Numbered from the stretch's first letter, positions 7,136 to 15,672 are shown. The stretch: 24,993 nt of DNA from SZAS-7 sp964514655 (GCA_964514655.1 CAZEQY010000026.1:1-24993), one strand, 5' to 3'. Translations and numbers: made by a program. Notes: generated by a model not told the origin, from the letters alone.

Positions 7136-8725
7136 ATGATTACATTAGACGAAATTACGATGGCAATTCCCGGCAGGACGCTTTTTGAGGACGTTTCTTG
7201 CGGATTTTCTCCTGGCAATCGCTATGGCCTAACAGGCCCAAATGGTGCTGGAAAGACAACACTTTTTGGTATTATCACAGGTAAGCGCGAGCCTACAAAG
7301 GGCACCGTAACAAAGCCAAAACGCGTTGGCATACTCCGCCAGAACATTCACGACTTTGTAGACTATAAGACAATCGATGTTGTCATCCAAGGTAATGCAC
7401 GTCTTTGGAAAGCTCTTGAAGAGCGCGAAAAACTCTATGAAGTTGAAATGACGGATGAAGTTGGCCTTCGCCTTGGTGAGCTTGAAATGGTTATTGCTGA
7501 AGAAGATGGCTACTCTGCTGAATCTAACGCTGAAAGCCTACTCTTAGGTATTGGTGTAGATGCTCAGTATCACTCAAAGCCCATGAAAGAGATTCCTCAA
7601 GATATGCAGTTTCGCGCGCTTCTTTGCCAAGCCCTCTTTGGCGATCCGGAAGCTCTCTTGCTGGATGAACCTACAAACCACCTTGACATGACCTCTATTG
7701 GCTGGCTCGAAGAGTTTTTGTGCCAGTATCGCGGCACGCTCGTTGTTGTTAGCCACGACCGCCACTTCTTAAACGCTGTAACAACCCACATTGCCGACAT
7801 AGACTACGAAACACTTATTATCTATCCAGGCAACTATGATGACATGGTTGAGACAAAAACTGCAGCTCGCGATAGAGCATCAGAAGATGCAAAATCAAAA
7901 GAAAAAAAGATCGCTCAACTTAGAGAGTTCGTTGACCGCTTTCGCTCAGGTACCCGCGCAAGTCAGGTGCAGTCGCGCCTTCGCGAAATAGAAAAGCTCC
8001 AACCACAAGAGCAAAAAAAGACAAATATCCAGCGCCCATACATACGCTTTGTTCCGACTGATAAACAGTCAGGCAAAATCGCTATCACGGCAAAAGAGCT
8101 TGCAAAAGCATACGGCGATCACAAAGTGATAAAAAACTTTTCAATGGAATTTCATCGCGGCGACAAAATTGGTGTTATCGGTAATAACGGTCGCGGTAAG
8201 ACTACGCTTCTTAAGATGCTAGCAGGTGTTCTTGCGCCAGATCATGGAGAAGTTGAGCTTGGCCACAACACCATCATCAGCTACTTCCCGCAAAACCACT
8301 CTGACGCTGTTGACAAGCACGACCAGACAAACCTCTTTGACTGGCTAAAAAACCGCAAAAGCAATGTCTATGATACAGAAGCAAGAAGCATTTTGGGCAA
8401 GATGCTCTTTGGCGGCGACGATGCCTTTAAACGCGTCTCCACCCTCTCTGGAGGCGAAACTGCGCGCCTTATCATTGGCGGCATGATGCTTGCTGATCAC
8501 AACCTCATTATCCTTGATGAGCCAAACAACCACCTAGACCTTGAAGCAGTATCAGCCCTCGGCTGGGCCCTTGATGAGTATAAAGGTACGGCAATTGTAG
8601 CTAGCCACGATAGAGACCTACTTGACCGCTTTGCCAAAAAGCTCATCATCTTTACGGATAAAGGCATTGAATTTTTTGATGGTCCACTTGAAGAATACCT
8701 CCAAGTTCAACCCTCCAAAAAATAG
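7136..8725 (+). CDS. ABC-F family ATPase, YbiT-like
   Basis: A protein of 529 aa with two ATP-binding cassettes and no membrane segment: a ribosome-associated ABC-F factor, not a transporter. Cassette 1 has Walker A GPNGAGKTT (34-42) and Walker B LLLDEPTNHLD (174-184). Cassette 2 has GNNGRGKTT (349-357), LSGGETARL (437-445) and IILDEPNNHLD (458-468). A charged linker of about 60 residues (240-300) joins them, as is typical of the P-site tRNA-interaction motif region. Length and DEPTNHLDMTSIGWLEEFL favour the YbiT subgroup. In cassette 1 the signature LSGGE is replaced by EIPQD (about 152-156), and in cassette 2 the H-loop is SHDRD. Chlamydial homologues are usually labelled yjjK or uup. It has its own promoter. 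Confidence 0.9.
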   Translation: MITLDEITMAIPGRTLFEDVSCGFSPGNRYGLTGPNGAGKTTLFGIITGKREPTKGTVTKPKRVGILRQNIHDFVDYKTIDVVIQGNARLWKALEEREKLYEVEMTDEVGLRLGELEMVIAEEDGYSAESNAESLLLGIGVDAQYHSKPMKEIPQDMQFRALLCQALFGDPEALLLDEPTNHLDMTSIGWLEEFLCQYRGTLVVVSHDRHFLNAVTTHIADIDYETLIIYPGNYDDMVETKTAARDRASEDAKSKEKKIAQLREFVDRFRSGTRASQVQSRLREIEKLQPQEQKKTNIQRPYIRFVPTDKQSGKIAITAKELAKAYGDHKVIKNFSMEFHRGDKIGVIGNNGRGKTTLLKMLAGVLAPDHGEVELGHNTIISYFPQNHSDAVDKHDQTNLFDWLKNRKSNVYDTEARSILGKMLFGGDDAFKRVSTLSGGETARLIIGGMMLADHNLIILDEPNNHLDLEAVSALGWALDEYKGTAIVASHDRDLLDRFAKKLIIFTDKGIEFFDGPLEEYLQVQPSKK

Positions 8726-8789
8726 GTATTGAAGTTTTTTGTATATCTTGTTAGGGTGCGGATTACTAGCAAGATATAAGGAATTCTTT

Positions 8790-10199
8790 GTGGGCCTATC
8801 TACGCAAAAAGTAGCTTTACTCTTTATCGCAACAAGCCAGCTATTTGGCTCCTTTCTGGCAGCAGAGGTGAACCCGCTTTATATTAGCCTTAACGAAGAA
8901 AAAAAGTATGCCCGTCTTGGCGAAGAGGTAGCTATTTATGGCTATCCTCTAGTTATGATGAACCTTATGCGCCAATATGCTACCTATGTAACTGCGCCTA
9001 CGGACTTTAGGGCACCAATAAACCAATTTGCCCATGCAAAAGAGCAGCCAACACCACTAGATCTATACCCCTACCCAAACATCGATGTACTCACATCTAA
9101 TGCCTGGCTTGACCTCTCTAGCGGCCCACAGATACTGCACATCCCAGAAATAGCAAAGCGCCACTTTCTCTTTGAGATCTTTGATGGCTGGACAAATATT
9201 CTCGAAACAATCACTAAAGACAACCAAGACATCTTTATTTCTGGCCCAGACTATAAAGGCAAAGTTCCAAGCGGCCTTACAGCGATACGCTCGACAACGA
9301 GCATGGTGTACATCAAAGGCATGATTCAGGTCTATGGCACGCGCGACTATTCTAACCTCTATGCAATCCAGCAAAACCTCACGCTCACTCCCCTTGCAAA
9401 CTACCAAAAATCCTATTCACCTCCTGCTTTTGTATCCTTGCATGGACCATCTGCCACAAAAGAACCGGCTGCAAGCCAGGTTAGCCAAATGGCCTTTACA
9501 AGCTACTTCAACACACTAGGCAGACTCTTGATGGCTAACCCACCTGCCGTGCAAGATGTTGTGATGAGAGATACATTGGGCGAAATAGGCATACTAACAA
9601 CCCAGCAGTTTGACAGCGAAAACGTGCCACGCCTTGTGGAAAATGGCCTTGATAAGGCCTACGGATACGCCCAAGAAAAGCTAAACTCACACGCCCAGTC
9701 TGTCTACACAAAGCGAAATCACTGGAAAACACTTATCCGAAAAGAACGCGACTTTGGCCGAGACTATCTTCGCCGAGCCCTTGTAGCGCAAGGCAACCTT
9801 GCTGCAAGCCTATCGCAAAACCTGCTTACATTTGTAACGGATACTGACAGCGAAAGTAATAGACTTAACGGCCAGCTAACCTATAGAATCCATATCGCAA
9901 AAGAGGAAATGCCTCCTGTAGATGGCTTTTGGTCGCTAACGCTCTATAATGATTTTGAACACCTTGCATATAGCCCAAATAACGTCTATGCCATACAGTC
10001 CTTTGCCGACTGGCTTGTGCGCAATCCCGATGGATCTTTAGATATCTACATCCAGCGCGAAAAGCCTCAAGGCTTTACCGGCAACTGGCTTCCCTGCCCG
10101 CAAGGTGGCTTCAACCTTGTTCTTAGGCTCTATCAGCCTAAGGCAGCTGCTCTAGATGGTGACTGGCTGCCATTTTCTGTTAACTGGCGAGATCCATAG
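8790..10199 (+). CDS. secreted DUF1254/DUF1214 protein
   Basis: A protein of 469 aa beginning at GTG 8790, chosen because AAGGA (8778-8782) lies 7 nt upstream; upstream in-frame codons (TTG 8739) have no such site. The N-terminus is a signal peptide: Lys7, a hydrophobic core (VALLFIATSQLFGSFLA) and a probable cleavage near FLA/AEV. The N-terminal half matches DUF1254 (AIYGYPLVMMNLMRQY, PNIDVLTSNAWLDLSSGP and IPEIAKRHFLFEIFDGWTN). The C-terminus matches DUF1214 (DGFWSLTLYNDFEHL, then DWLVRNPDGSLDIYIQ and NWLPCPQGGFNLVLRLY). These domains occur together in exported proteins of unknown biochemical role. A weak promoter (TTGAAG 8729-8734, TAGGGT 8752-8757) may precede it. Confidence 0.88.
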   Translation: MGLSTQKVALLFIATSQLFGSFLAAEVNPLYISLNEEKKYARLGEEVAIYGYPLVMMNLMRQYATYVTAPTDFRAPINQFAHAKEQPTPLDLYPYPNIDVLTSNAWLDLSSGPQILHIPEIAKRHFLFEIFDGWTNILETITKDNQDIFISGPDYKGKVPSGLTAIRSTTSMVYIKGMIQVYGTRDYSNLYAIQQNLTLTPLANYQKSYSPPAFVSLHGPSATKEPAASQVSQMAFTSYFNTLGRLLMANPPAVQDVVMRDTLGEIGILTTQQFDSENVPRLVENGLDKAYGYAQEKLNSHAQSVYTKRNHWKTLIRKERDFGRDYLRRALVAQGNLAASLSQNLLTFVTDTDSESNRLNGQLTYRIHIAKEEMPPVDGFWSLTLYNDFEHLAYSPNNVYAIQSFADWLVRNPDGSLDIYIQREKPQGFTGNWLPCPQGGFNLVLRLYQPKAAALDGDWLPFSVNWRDP

Positions 10200-10236
10200 T
10201 TTACGTAATATACGTAGTTATTGTACGCTTCACCAT

Positions 10237-11388
10237 ATGACAGCAAAAATCGGACGAAAGACTGATAGTACTGCCCCACCTGCTGCTGAACCTCCTACTT
10301 CGTGGACATTTGGCCGCTTTATACGTACGATTACGCTTGAAGTTGCTAAAAGCGCTATTGGCATGCTCTTTTTTTCTAGCGCTCAAGCAGTCTCGAGCAT
10401 ATCTATTTGTCGAGGTAAGCTCTGTTACTTTTCAAGTATAGAACCAGGCGCACCTCTTGCACGGCGCTTTACCCCGGGCGTTAGCACCTACATGAATGTT
10501 GGTCTACAGCTTGTTCTTAATGCCACACATGCCTGCCCTTTACAGGAAAACCCTTTTACACCTAGTCATTGCGGATCAACAATCAGCAACACTCTCAGGA
10601 AGTTTGAAGAGCTAAACCTCCCTGTTTTATCTATGAGAGACCAAAAGCAATTTATAGAAAAAGGAATTGCACTTCCTGCATTGATTGATAGTCAAGAGTA
10701 TAACATACATCTCTACCTCAACCCTGAAAAGCTACTTCGCTATAAAGATGCAAGCTACTACCTTGAACATGTAGTTCTTAATGCAGAAAAGCCCTTTCAA
10801 GGTGGGGTTGAAGAGACGCTCACGATCATAAAAAACACCCATTACCTCCTCACACACGACCTTCCCTCCCTTCAAGACGAAACACCAGGGCATTTTCGCG
10901 AAAAAAATATAATAATTCAGCGAAATAATCCAGATCCGCTTACTGAAAAAGACATTGAGATTTATAAGAAATTAGCAAAATACGATGAAAATCAAGAGCT
11001 ATCGGCCGAAGAGCGTACAGCTATACACAAAATGGTCTATGAACCTCCTAAAAAAGAGGAAATAGAGCCAAGAATGCGCCAATTTGCTGAAGAGCTTGCC
11101 AAGAAGCTCAAGTCGTGCACGGATTATGTAGAAGTTGCCAGCTTTATCCACCAAGAACTTGTAAAAATTCACCCCTTTAATCCAGGCCTTGGCCGCCTTG
11201 CAAGGCTGCTCATGAACACGATACTTGCTCTTGGTGGACACCCCGAGGTTATTTTTAAAGATGCTAAAGAGTATCTACTTGCTCTAGAAGATGGAATTAA
11301 AGACCAAAAGGTCTTTACAGCCTACCTCAAGCAGCAACTAAAGTGGACGAAAAAGCACCAAAGCACCCTTTTCAATAGCTTGATTTAA
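10237..11388 (+). CDS. Fic-fold protein with non-canonical Fic motif
   Basis: A protein of 383 aa (from ATG 10237; an ATG at 10156 would overlap the DUF1254 gene by 44 bases). The C-terminal part shows a Fic domain: HYLLTHDLPSL, then PGHFREKNIII (217-227), then IHQELVKIHPFNPGLGRLARLLMNTILALGG (304-334). The Fic motif normally reads HPFx(D/E)GNGRxxR. Here it is HPFNPGLGRLAR, so the catalytic His312 and both arginines are kept, but the acidic metal ligand is Pro and the Asn is Leu. Fic enzymes usually transfer AMP or another phosphate-linked group to host or self proteins; this one may have an altered activity or none. A hydrophobic stretch lies at 36-57. A secreted effector role is speculative. 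The ribosome-binding site is weak. Confidence 0.8.
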   Translation: MTAKIGRKTDSTAPPAAEPPTSWTFGRFIRTITLEVAKSAIGMLFFSSAQAVSSISICRGKLCYFSSIEPGAPLARRFTPGVSTYMNVGLQLVLNATHACPLQENPFTPSHCGSTISNTLRKFEELNLPVLSMRDQKQFIEKGIALPALIDSQEYNIHLYLNPEKLLRYKDASYYLEHVVLNAEKPFQGGVEETLTIIKNTHYLLTHDLPSLQDETPGHFREKNIIIQRNNPDPLTEKDIEIYKKLAKYDENQELSAEERTAIHKMVYEPPKKEEIEPRMRQFAEELAKKLKSCTDYVEVASFIHQELVKIHPFNPGLGRLARLLMNTILALGGHPEVIFKDAKEYLLALEDGIKDQKVFTAYLKQQLKWTKKHQSTLFNSLI

Positions 11389-11408
11389 TACCTTTTATTC
11401 CCTACAAT
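11380..11408 (+). promoter_or_regulatory. promoter of the zinc ribbon-tal unit
   Basis: TTGATT at 11380-11385, an exact 17-bp spacer and TACAAT at 11403-11408 form a good sigma-70/66-type promoter. It begins inside the last codons of the Fic gene. Initiation near 11415 gives a leader of about 20 nt before the GTG at 11436. Confidence 0.65.
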
Positions 11409-11435
11409 TATTCCGGTTTTAGCAATGGAGAATCC

Positions 11436-11804
11436 GTGACACACCAAGGAACTTTTGAACTTGAATGCATTGACTGCAAGTCAAATGTTATGTTTTCTAT
11501 CCTGGAGCTAGATGCAGAGTCCCATATCGCCACCTGCCCTACATGCAACAAAAAATATGCCTTTCAAGAAGAAACATTAAAGCGCCAGCTCAAAAAATTT
11601 GCAGCTCTTTGCCAGCAGATTCAGGAGTCTCAAGAAATTTTAGGCGATGCAAATGTTGCTGTAGATGTAGCGGGCCAGCAGGTACTTGTCCCTTTTAAAC
11701 TGCTGCTTACGCGCCTTAAATCTGTTCTCAACTTGCAAATAGGAAACAAGCGAACACTTGTTGCCTTTCGCGTTGAACCAACCTCTTTACCCAAGTCAAA
11801 ATAG
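11436..11804 (+). CDS. small zinc-ribbon protein (CT312-like)
   Basis: A protein of 122 aa starting with GTG, with GGAG at 11427-11430 five bases upstream. Two CxxC knuckles (Cys11/Cys14 in CIDC and Cys34/Cys37 in CPTC, 19 residues apart) make a zinc ribbon. The rest is a helical segment (LKRQLKKFAALCQQIQESQ) and a basic C-terminus. In C. trachomatis the gene before tal, CT312, was labelled a predicted ferredoxin; this looks like its counterpart. Two pairs of cysteines fit a structural zinc better than an iron-sulfur cluster, which is inference. Only 2 bases separate its stop from the tal start, so the two are co-transcribed. Function unknown. Confidence 0.82.
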   Translation: MTHQGTFELECIDCKSNVMFSILELDAESHIATCPTCNKKYAFQEETLKRQLKKFAALCQQIQESQEILGDANVAVDVAGQQVLVPFKLLLTRLKSVLNLQIGNKRTLVAFRVEPTSLPKSK

Positions 11805-11806
11805 CC

Positions 11807-12775
11807 ATGAACCAGTTAGACCAGCTTAAAGCCATTACTACTGTTGTTGCCGATACAGGCGATATCGAAGCAATACGCGAATACTTGCCAACAGATGCTA
11901 CAACAAACCCTTCGCTTATTTTTGCTGCAGCGCAAAAGCCGGAGTATCGCTACCTCATCCAAAAGTCAATCAACGAAATGCCAAAAGAAGCGATGAACGA
12001 GGAAGCTCGCCGAAGCCTGCTTCTTGATCACATTTTTGTTAATTTTGGCCTTGAAATTTTAAAACTTGTTCCCGGACGCGTATCTACAGAAATTGACGCT
12101 CGCTTATCTTTTGACACGGAAGCTTCTATTGCTAAAGCTCGCTCACTCATCAGCCTCTATGAATCTCACGGCGTTCCAAGAAAGCGCATTTTAATTAAGC
12201 TTGCATCAACGTGGGAAGGCATTCGTGCAGCTGAAGTACTAGAAATGGAAGGCATCCACTGCAATATGACGCTTATCTTCTCGCTTGCACAGGCGATAGC
12301 CTGCGCTGAAGCTAAAGCTACGCTCATCTCCCCCTTTGTGGGAAGAATCCTTGACTGGTACAAAAAAAATACTGGTACAACTTCTTATCCACCAGCTGAA
12401 GATCCGGGTGTACTATCAGTAAAAGCTATCTACAACTACCTCAAAAAATTTGGCTTTAAAACTGTTGTGATGGGCGCAAGCTTTCGCAATAAAGATCAAA
12501 TTATCGAACTTGCCGGCTGTGACCTATTGACCATATCTCCCCAACTATTGCAAGAGCTATCAAACTCTAAAGAGCCAATTACCCAAAAGCTCTCAGTAGA
12601 AAAGGCAAAAGCCGATCCAATCAGCCGCATCGAGCTAAACGAAAGCGAATTTCGCTACAGGTTTAATGAAGATCCAATGGCAGTAGACAAACTAGCTGAA
12701 GGCATCCGCGTCTTTGCAAAAGATGCCATCAAGCTACAAGACTACGTCTTTGCCCAGTTTCCTGAAGCAAAATAG
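11807..12775 (+). CDS. tal: transaldolase
   Basis: An enzyme of 322 aa of the non-oxidative pentose phosphate pathway that moves a dihydroxyacetone unit from sedoheptulose-7-phosphate to glyceraldehyde-3-phosphate. The Schiff-base lysine is Lys131 in RILIKLASTWEG, matching Lys132 of E. coli TalB. DATTNPSLIFAAA (30-42) and VSTEIDARLSFD (92-103) are family signatures, and FVGRILDWYK and GASFRNKDQI are also typical. Length equals that of the TalB group. It follows the zinc-ribbon gene after 2 bases with no room for a promoter of its own. Confidence 0.96.
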   Translation: MNQLDQLKAITTVVADTGDIEAIREYLPTDATTNPSLIFAAAQKPEYRYLIQKSINEMPKEAMNEEARRSLLLDHIFVNFGLEILKLVPGRVSTEIDARLSFDTEASIAKARSLISLYESHGVPRKRILIKLASTWEGIRAAEVLEMEGIHCNMTLIFSLAQAIACAEAKATLISPFVGRILDWYKKNTGTTSYPPAEDPGVLSVKAIYNYLKKFGFKTVVMGASFRNKDQIIELAGCDLLTISPQLLQELSNSKEPITQKLSVEKAKADPISRIELNESEFRYRFNEDPMAVDKLAEGIRVFAKDAIKLQDYVFAQFPEAK

Positions 12776-12794
12776 CATTGATTATAAGTAATAG

Positions 12795-12824
12795 TTGACA
12801 AAAACGCCGGCTTCTTGATATATT
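12795..12824 (+). promoter_or_regulatory. promoter of the Inc-like gene
   Basis: A consensus TTGACA at 12795-12800, an 18-bp spacer and TATATT at 12819-12824 form a strong promoter. Initiation near 12831 is followed by AAGGAG (12839-12844) 10 nt before the ATG at 12855. Confidence 0.7.
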
Positions 12825-12854
12825 CTTTCTTTAAAATTAAGGAGAATATATACT

Positions 12855-13949
12855 ATGGCTTTTTCTATACCTGCACCTATTACCCCAAGATTTGCACTTC
12901 CTGGCCTTGATGAACAACCAACTGGCATATATGTTGGTGTTGGCGTTAGAGACTTGCCCTCCGGCGCAGAAACTACAATGAAAAGAGCAAACGATGCTCG
13001 AGTTATTCAAGTACGAGAAGAGCATAGAATTGCAACAGACGGATATGTTCAGGACTTAGCAAGAAAGCAAGGTATTGCGCAAGATGCCTCAACAAAAATC
13101 GGCGAAGCAAGAAAAAAACAAATTCATGCAATTACAGCACTTGCTGTAACGATTATCGGAGTTATAGGAGCAATAGCCGCAACATGGATAACAGGCACAC
13201 TGCCCCTTCTTTTTGTAGCAGCACCCTTCGCAATTGCACTTATTCCAGCAAGCTACTACACCCATATTTTTAGCAAAACTGTATCACAGCTAGATGCAGA
13301 CATTGCAGCTCCAGGACTATTAAAAAGGCCAGTACTAAGCCTGCCGCAATATCGCCCTGAAACTGATCTTGAACTCAAAACATCAAGATTAAACGTGGTC
13401 GCTAAGCTTGCAATAAACCCAACCCTAAAAGGCCTTATAGAGTCTCACCTGCCAAGCGACGTCATTACAAATTATGACCTCCTTGATAGAGTAACTACAA
13501 TAGATCCCGCGAAAAAGCCTCAAGTTTATGCAAAAACGATGCAGCTTATGACCCTCTACACGAACACAGTTACCCAATATCATGCCTACTCAAACCAGGC
13601 TGAAAGCGAAAACGCCCATTTACAACAAGAACTTAAAGACTGGAAAGAAAAGCAGCAAGGTATTATCGATAACCAAGAGCGCCAGCTTGAAGCACTGATA
13701 AGAGAGCAGCAAGATCCAAATAAACTAGAGAAATCAACAGGAGGAAAAATCTTCACAAGCTTGAGTAACGAACTGCAACGCCAGCAGATTGAATCTCAGA
13801 AAGCATCTCTTGTCCAAGACTGCCTAAATCGTAAGCAGCAAATTAGTGCATGGCTACGCGATACTAATCTCGCAATCCAAACAGCCTACCAAGAAGCCAT
13901 CGGGCAACTTGAAACAAAGTTCACTGCCGTAAAAGCAGCGGCCCACTAA
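12855..13949 (+). CDS. putative inclusion-membrane (Inc-like) protein with bilobed hydrophobic domain and coiled coil
   Basis: A protein of 364 aa with no family I recognise. It has no N-terminal signal peptide. A bilobed hydrophobic region spans about 92-134: one helix (ITALAVTIIGVIGAIAATWI), a short GT turn, and a second (LPLLFVAAPFAIALIPASYY). This arrangement, two helices with a tight turn in an otherwise soluble protein, is the hallmark of chlamydial Inc proteins, which the type III secretion system places in the inclusion membrane with both ends facing the host cytosol. The C-terminal half is rich in Gln, Glu and Lys (about 225-360) and predicts coiled coil. Assignment as an Inc rests on this topology only. 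It has its own strong promoter and stands beside other unknown genes. Confidence 0.72.
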   Translation: MAFSIPAPITPRFALPGLDEQPTGIYVGVGVRDLPSGAETTMKRANDARVIQVREEHRIATDGYVQDLARKQGIAQDASTKIGEARKKQIHAITALAVTIIGVIGAIAATWITGTLPLLFVAAPFAIALIPASYYTHIFSKTVSQLDADIAAPGLLKRPVLSLPQYRPETDLELKTSRLNVVAKLAINPTLKGLIESHLPSDVITNYDLLDRVTTIDPAKKPQVYAKTMQLMTLYTNTVTQYHAYSNQAESENAHLQQELKDWKEKQQGIIDNQERQLEALIREQQDPNKLEKSTGGKIFTSLSNELQRQQIESQKASLVQDCLNRKQQISAWLRDTNLAIQTAYQEAIGQLETKFTAVKAAAH

Positions 13950-13982
13950 CTCCAAGGCGTTTCGAAATCTGCTAAACCTTGA

Positions 13983-14010
13983 TTTTAGCTCAATTTCCTA
14001 TTCCTATAAT
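13983..14010 (+). promoter_or_regulatory. possible promoter of the 14032 gene
   Basis: A perfect TATAAT at 14005-14010 is preceded by TTTTAG at 13983-13988 (16 bp) or TTGATT at 13979-13984 (20 bp), both imperfect. Initiation near 14017 would put the AAGGAAG at 14025-14031 at the very front of the mRNA. Confidence 0.45.
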
Positions 14011-14031
14011 ACGACTTGGCATATAAGGAAG

Positions 14032-15672
14032 ATGAACTTGAATGTGTATAAAATTAGAGAGGTGACGTATGTTTATGAAAGGCCTATACGGAGCAGAATA
14101 CTAGTGGCTACGAGTATTCATTCATCCGGTGGGGGTGATTCAATTGACCCGTTTGAAAAATTTAATAAAAAAGGTCCGGATACCTCACCCGGATCTATGA
14201 ACTTACCTGCCTCTTCATCCCATTCTTCAGAGGCTTCTTCTGTAAAAATTGCACCCGAATCTATGGAAGCTCTTGCGACTGAGGCTAAAGATATAGCTGA
14301 TCGGCTAAGTGCTACTCAACCGACTGATCAGGTATGCAAGGTGCTTGAGAAGCATAAAGCAAGTCAGAGCACTGATGCCTATGCAGTTCCAGCGATTTAT
14401 GTAGATAATTTAGATTCCAACATGATCAAAGGCGGCAAAGTTGGATTTGCTGTACGAAACATGGATGATAAAGAGACTATCGTTGTGAATTTTCAGCTTA
14501 CTTCAGAAGGGATAAAAAAATTAGAGGGAGCTCTTGAACGAAATACAGATGAATTCGATGTAATAAAAAGTGATACTTTTCAATACTTCTCATCTGAGGG
14601 TGGGAAAATCGATACTGAAGAAGGCGCCTGTATAGAATTTACGTGTCAAACAGTTATATGTAATTTTCCGGACATTGGGGCCGTAATTGTGGTAAATGAT
14701 AACGAGCAAAAACATCATGCACTCAATGGTGAAGTAACCGTTATTTTGGATCCCACAGTGCAACCAAAAGAGGCTCACAACGTTATAACAAAAATTCTTA
14801 ACTCACTTGAGATCCAGGGAGTAACTTCTGAATCAAAGCCAGAAGATCAAGTACGAATAAAGATGTTGTCTATGTTTCAAATTCTTTATCCAAGTCAAGT
14901 CTCGGCGTTGATGGACAAAGGTGCACTAACACTGCCTCTCGACAATCTAAAAAAGGAAATGATAAATCTTGTTCCTGAATTGCAACAGAAATTTGATGAC
15001 ACTTTAGAAAAAATGTACGAGCAGGAAGTTAGGCCAGGGCAGAGACAATGGGCCCTAAAAGGGATAGCCGATGAAATGCGTACATGTGGTGCCATGGGAC
15101 TAATGGCAGGAGTGCCATCTATTGCTAACGTCGTAAAAGTGCTGAAAGGTGGCGCTTTATCTAGCTATGACAGGATCTCAAACGGTATTGTCATACGAGG
15201 GGTAAGTTTGGAAAAGGATTTTCAAAGTGGTGGCGCAAGATCTGTGTTTACTCGGGTGGTCACTCGCGAAATGCAAGAGTGTGAACTTTCCAGCTCTTTT
15301 CCTTGGGCAGATAGAGGAATTGCAATACTCTACGACCTTGATGTTGCAGAAGGAGTATGCTCTATGTACGTAAAAGATAACTTTGGCACTAGAGAACCCT
15401 CCATCTACGATAAAAGAAAAAATATTCCTGAAACCACTAAGGATTTAGCTGCCTATAATACAGCTAACGAGCTTATGGTAGAAGAAGGGCCAATCCCTCC
15501 AAAAATGATACGTGCCGTAGTTGTAAAGGACGAAGAGCAAAAAGCTAAATTACTTGCGGAACTAAGAGCGCAAGGGCTCTTAGATAAAGATGACAACATT
15601 ATGGGAAAGCATGTAGATGATTTTGTGCGAATTTCAACTACATTAAAAGAAGAATTTTGGAATAGGACTTAA
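14032..15672 (+). CDS. large unknown protein with possible ADP-ribosyltransferase-like C-terminus
   Basis: Up to 546 aa; I cannot assign a family with confidence. About residues 30-75 are rich in Ser, Gly and Pro, as in type III-secreted tails. The middle has no known motif. The C-terminus (about 373-515) shows GGALSSYDR, GGARSVFTRV (400-409), a Tyr/Asp/Arg-rich stretch and NELMVEEGPIP (479-489), followed by IRAVVV and a charged helix. This order resembles ADP-ribosyltransferase-like toxin domains (GGxLSxxxR, GGAxxVFTR, NExM), an inference from pattern memory. The start is unclear. ATG 14032 abuts AAGGAAG with no spacer, GTG 14044 is in frame but 12 nt from it, and GTG 14104 is a third option. 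A well-spaced GAGAGGTGA serves an ATG at 14069 in another frame. The 115-aa gene follows 19 nt later. Confidence 0.7.
   Translation: MNLNVYKIREVTYVYERPIRSRILVATSIHSSGGGDSIDPFEKFNKKGPDTSPGSMNLPASSSHSSEASSVKIAPESMEALATEAKDIADRLSATQPTDQVCKVLEKHKASQSTDAYAVPAIYVDNLDSNMIKGGKVGFAVRNMDDKETIVVNFQLTSEGIKKLEGALERNTDEFDVIKSDTFQYFSSEGGKIDTEEGACIEFTCQTVICNFPDIGAVIVVNDNEQKHHALNGEVTVILDPTVQPKEAHNVITKILNSLEIQGVTSESKPEDQVRIKMLSMFQILYPSQVSALMDKGALTLPLDNLKKEMINLVPELQQKFDDTLEKMYEQEVRPGQRQWALKGIADEMRTCGAMGLMAGVPSIANVVKVLKGGALSSYDRISNGIVIRGVSLEKDFQSGGARSVFTRVVTREMQECELSSSFPWADRGIAILYDLDVAEGVCSMYVKDNFGTREPSIYDKRKNIPETTKDLAAYNTANELMVEEGPIPPKMIRAVVVKDEEQKAKLLAELRAQGLLDKDDNIMGKHVDDFVRISTTLKEEFWNRT
14069..14104 (+). other. 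possible 11-aa leader ORF or remnant of a frameshifted N-terminus
   Basis: ATG 14069 has the best ribosome-binding site of the region (GAGAGGTGA, 14057-14065) but is in the +1 frame relative to the long gene. It encodes MFMKGLYGAEY and ends at a TAG (14102-14104) whose G is the first base of an in-frame GTG start of the long gene. It may be a coupled leader peptide or the real N-terminus displaced by a one-base change. Confidence 0.35.

Noticed and set aside
10156..10236. Upstream start of the Fic-fold gene at ATG 10156
   Set aside because: It overlaps the DUF1254/1214 gene by 44 bases and the added residues look like frame-shifted coding sequence; ATG 10237 is the simpler start.
14069..14104. 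Calling the large unknown gene a definite frameshift pseudogene
   Set aside because: The long frame runs uninterrupted for over 500 codons with several possible starts, so only the N-terminus is in doubt.
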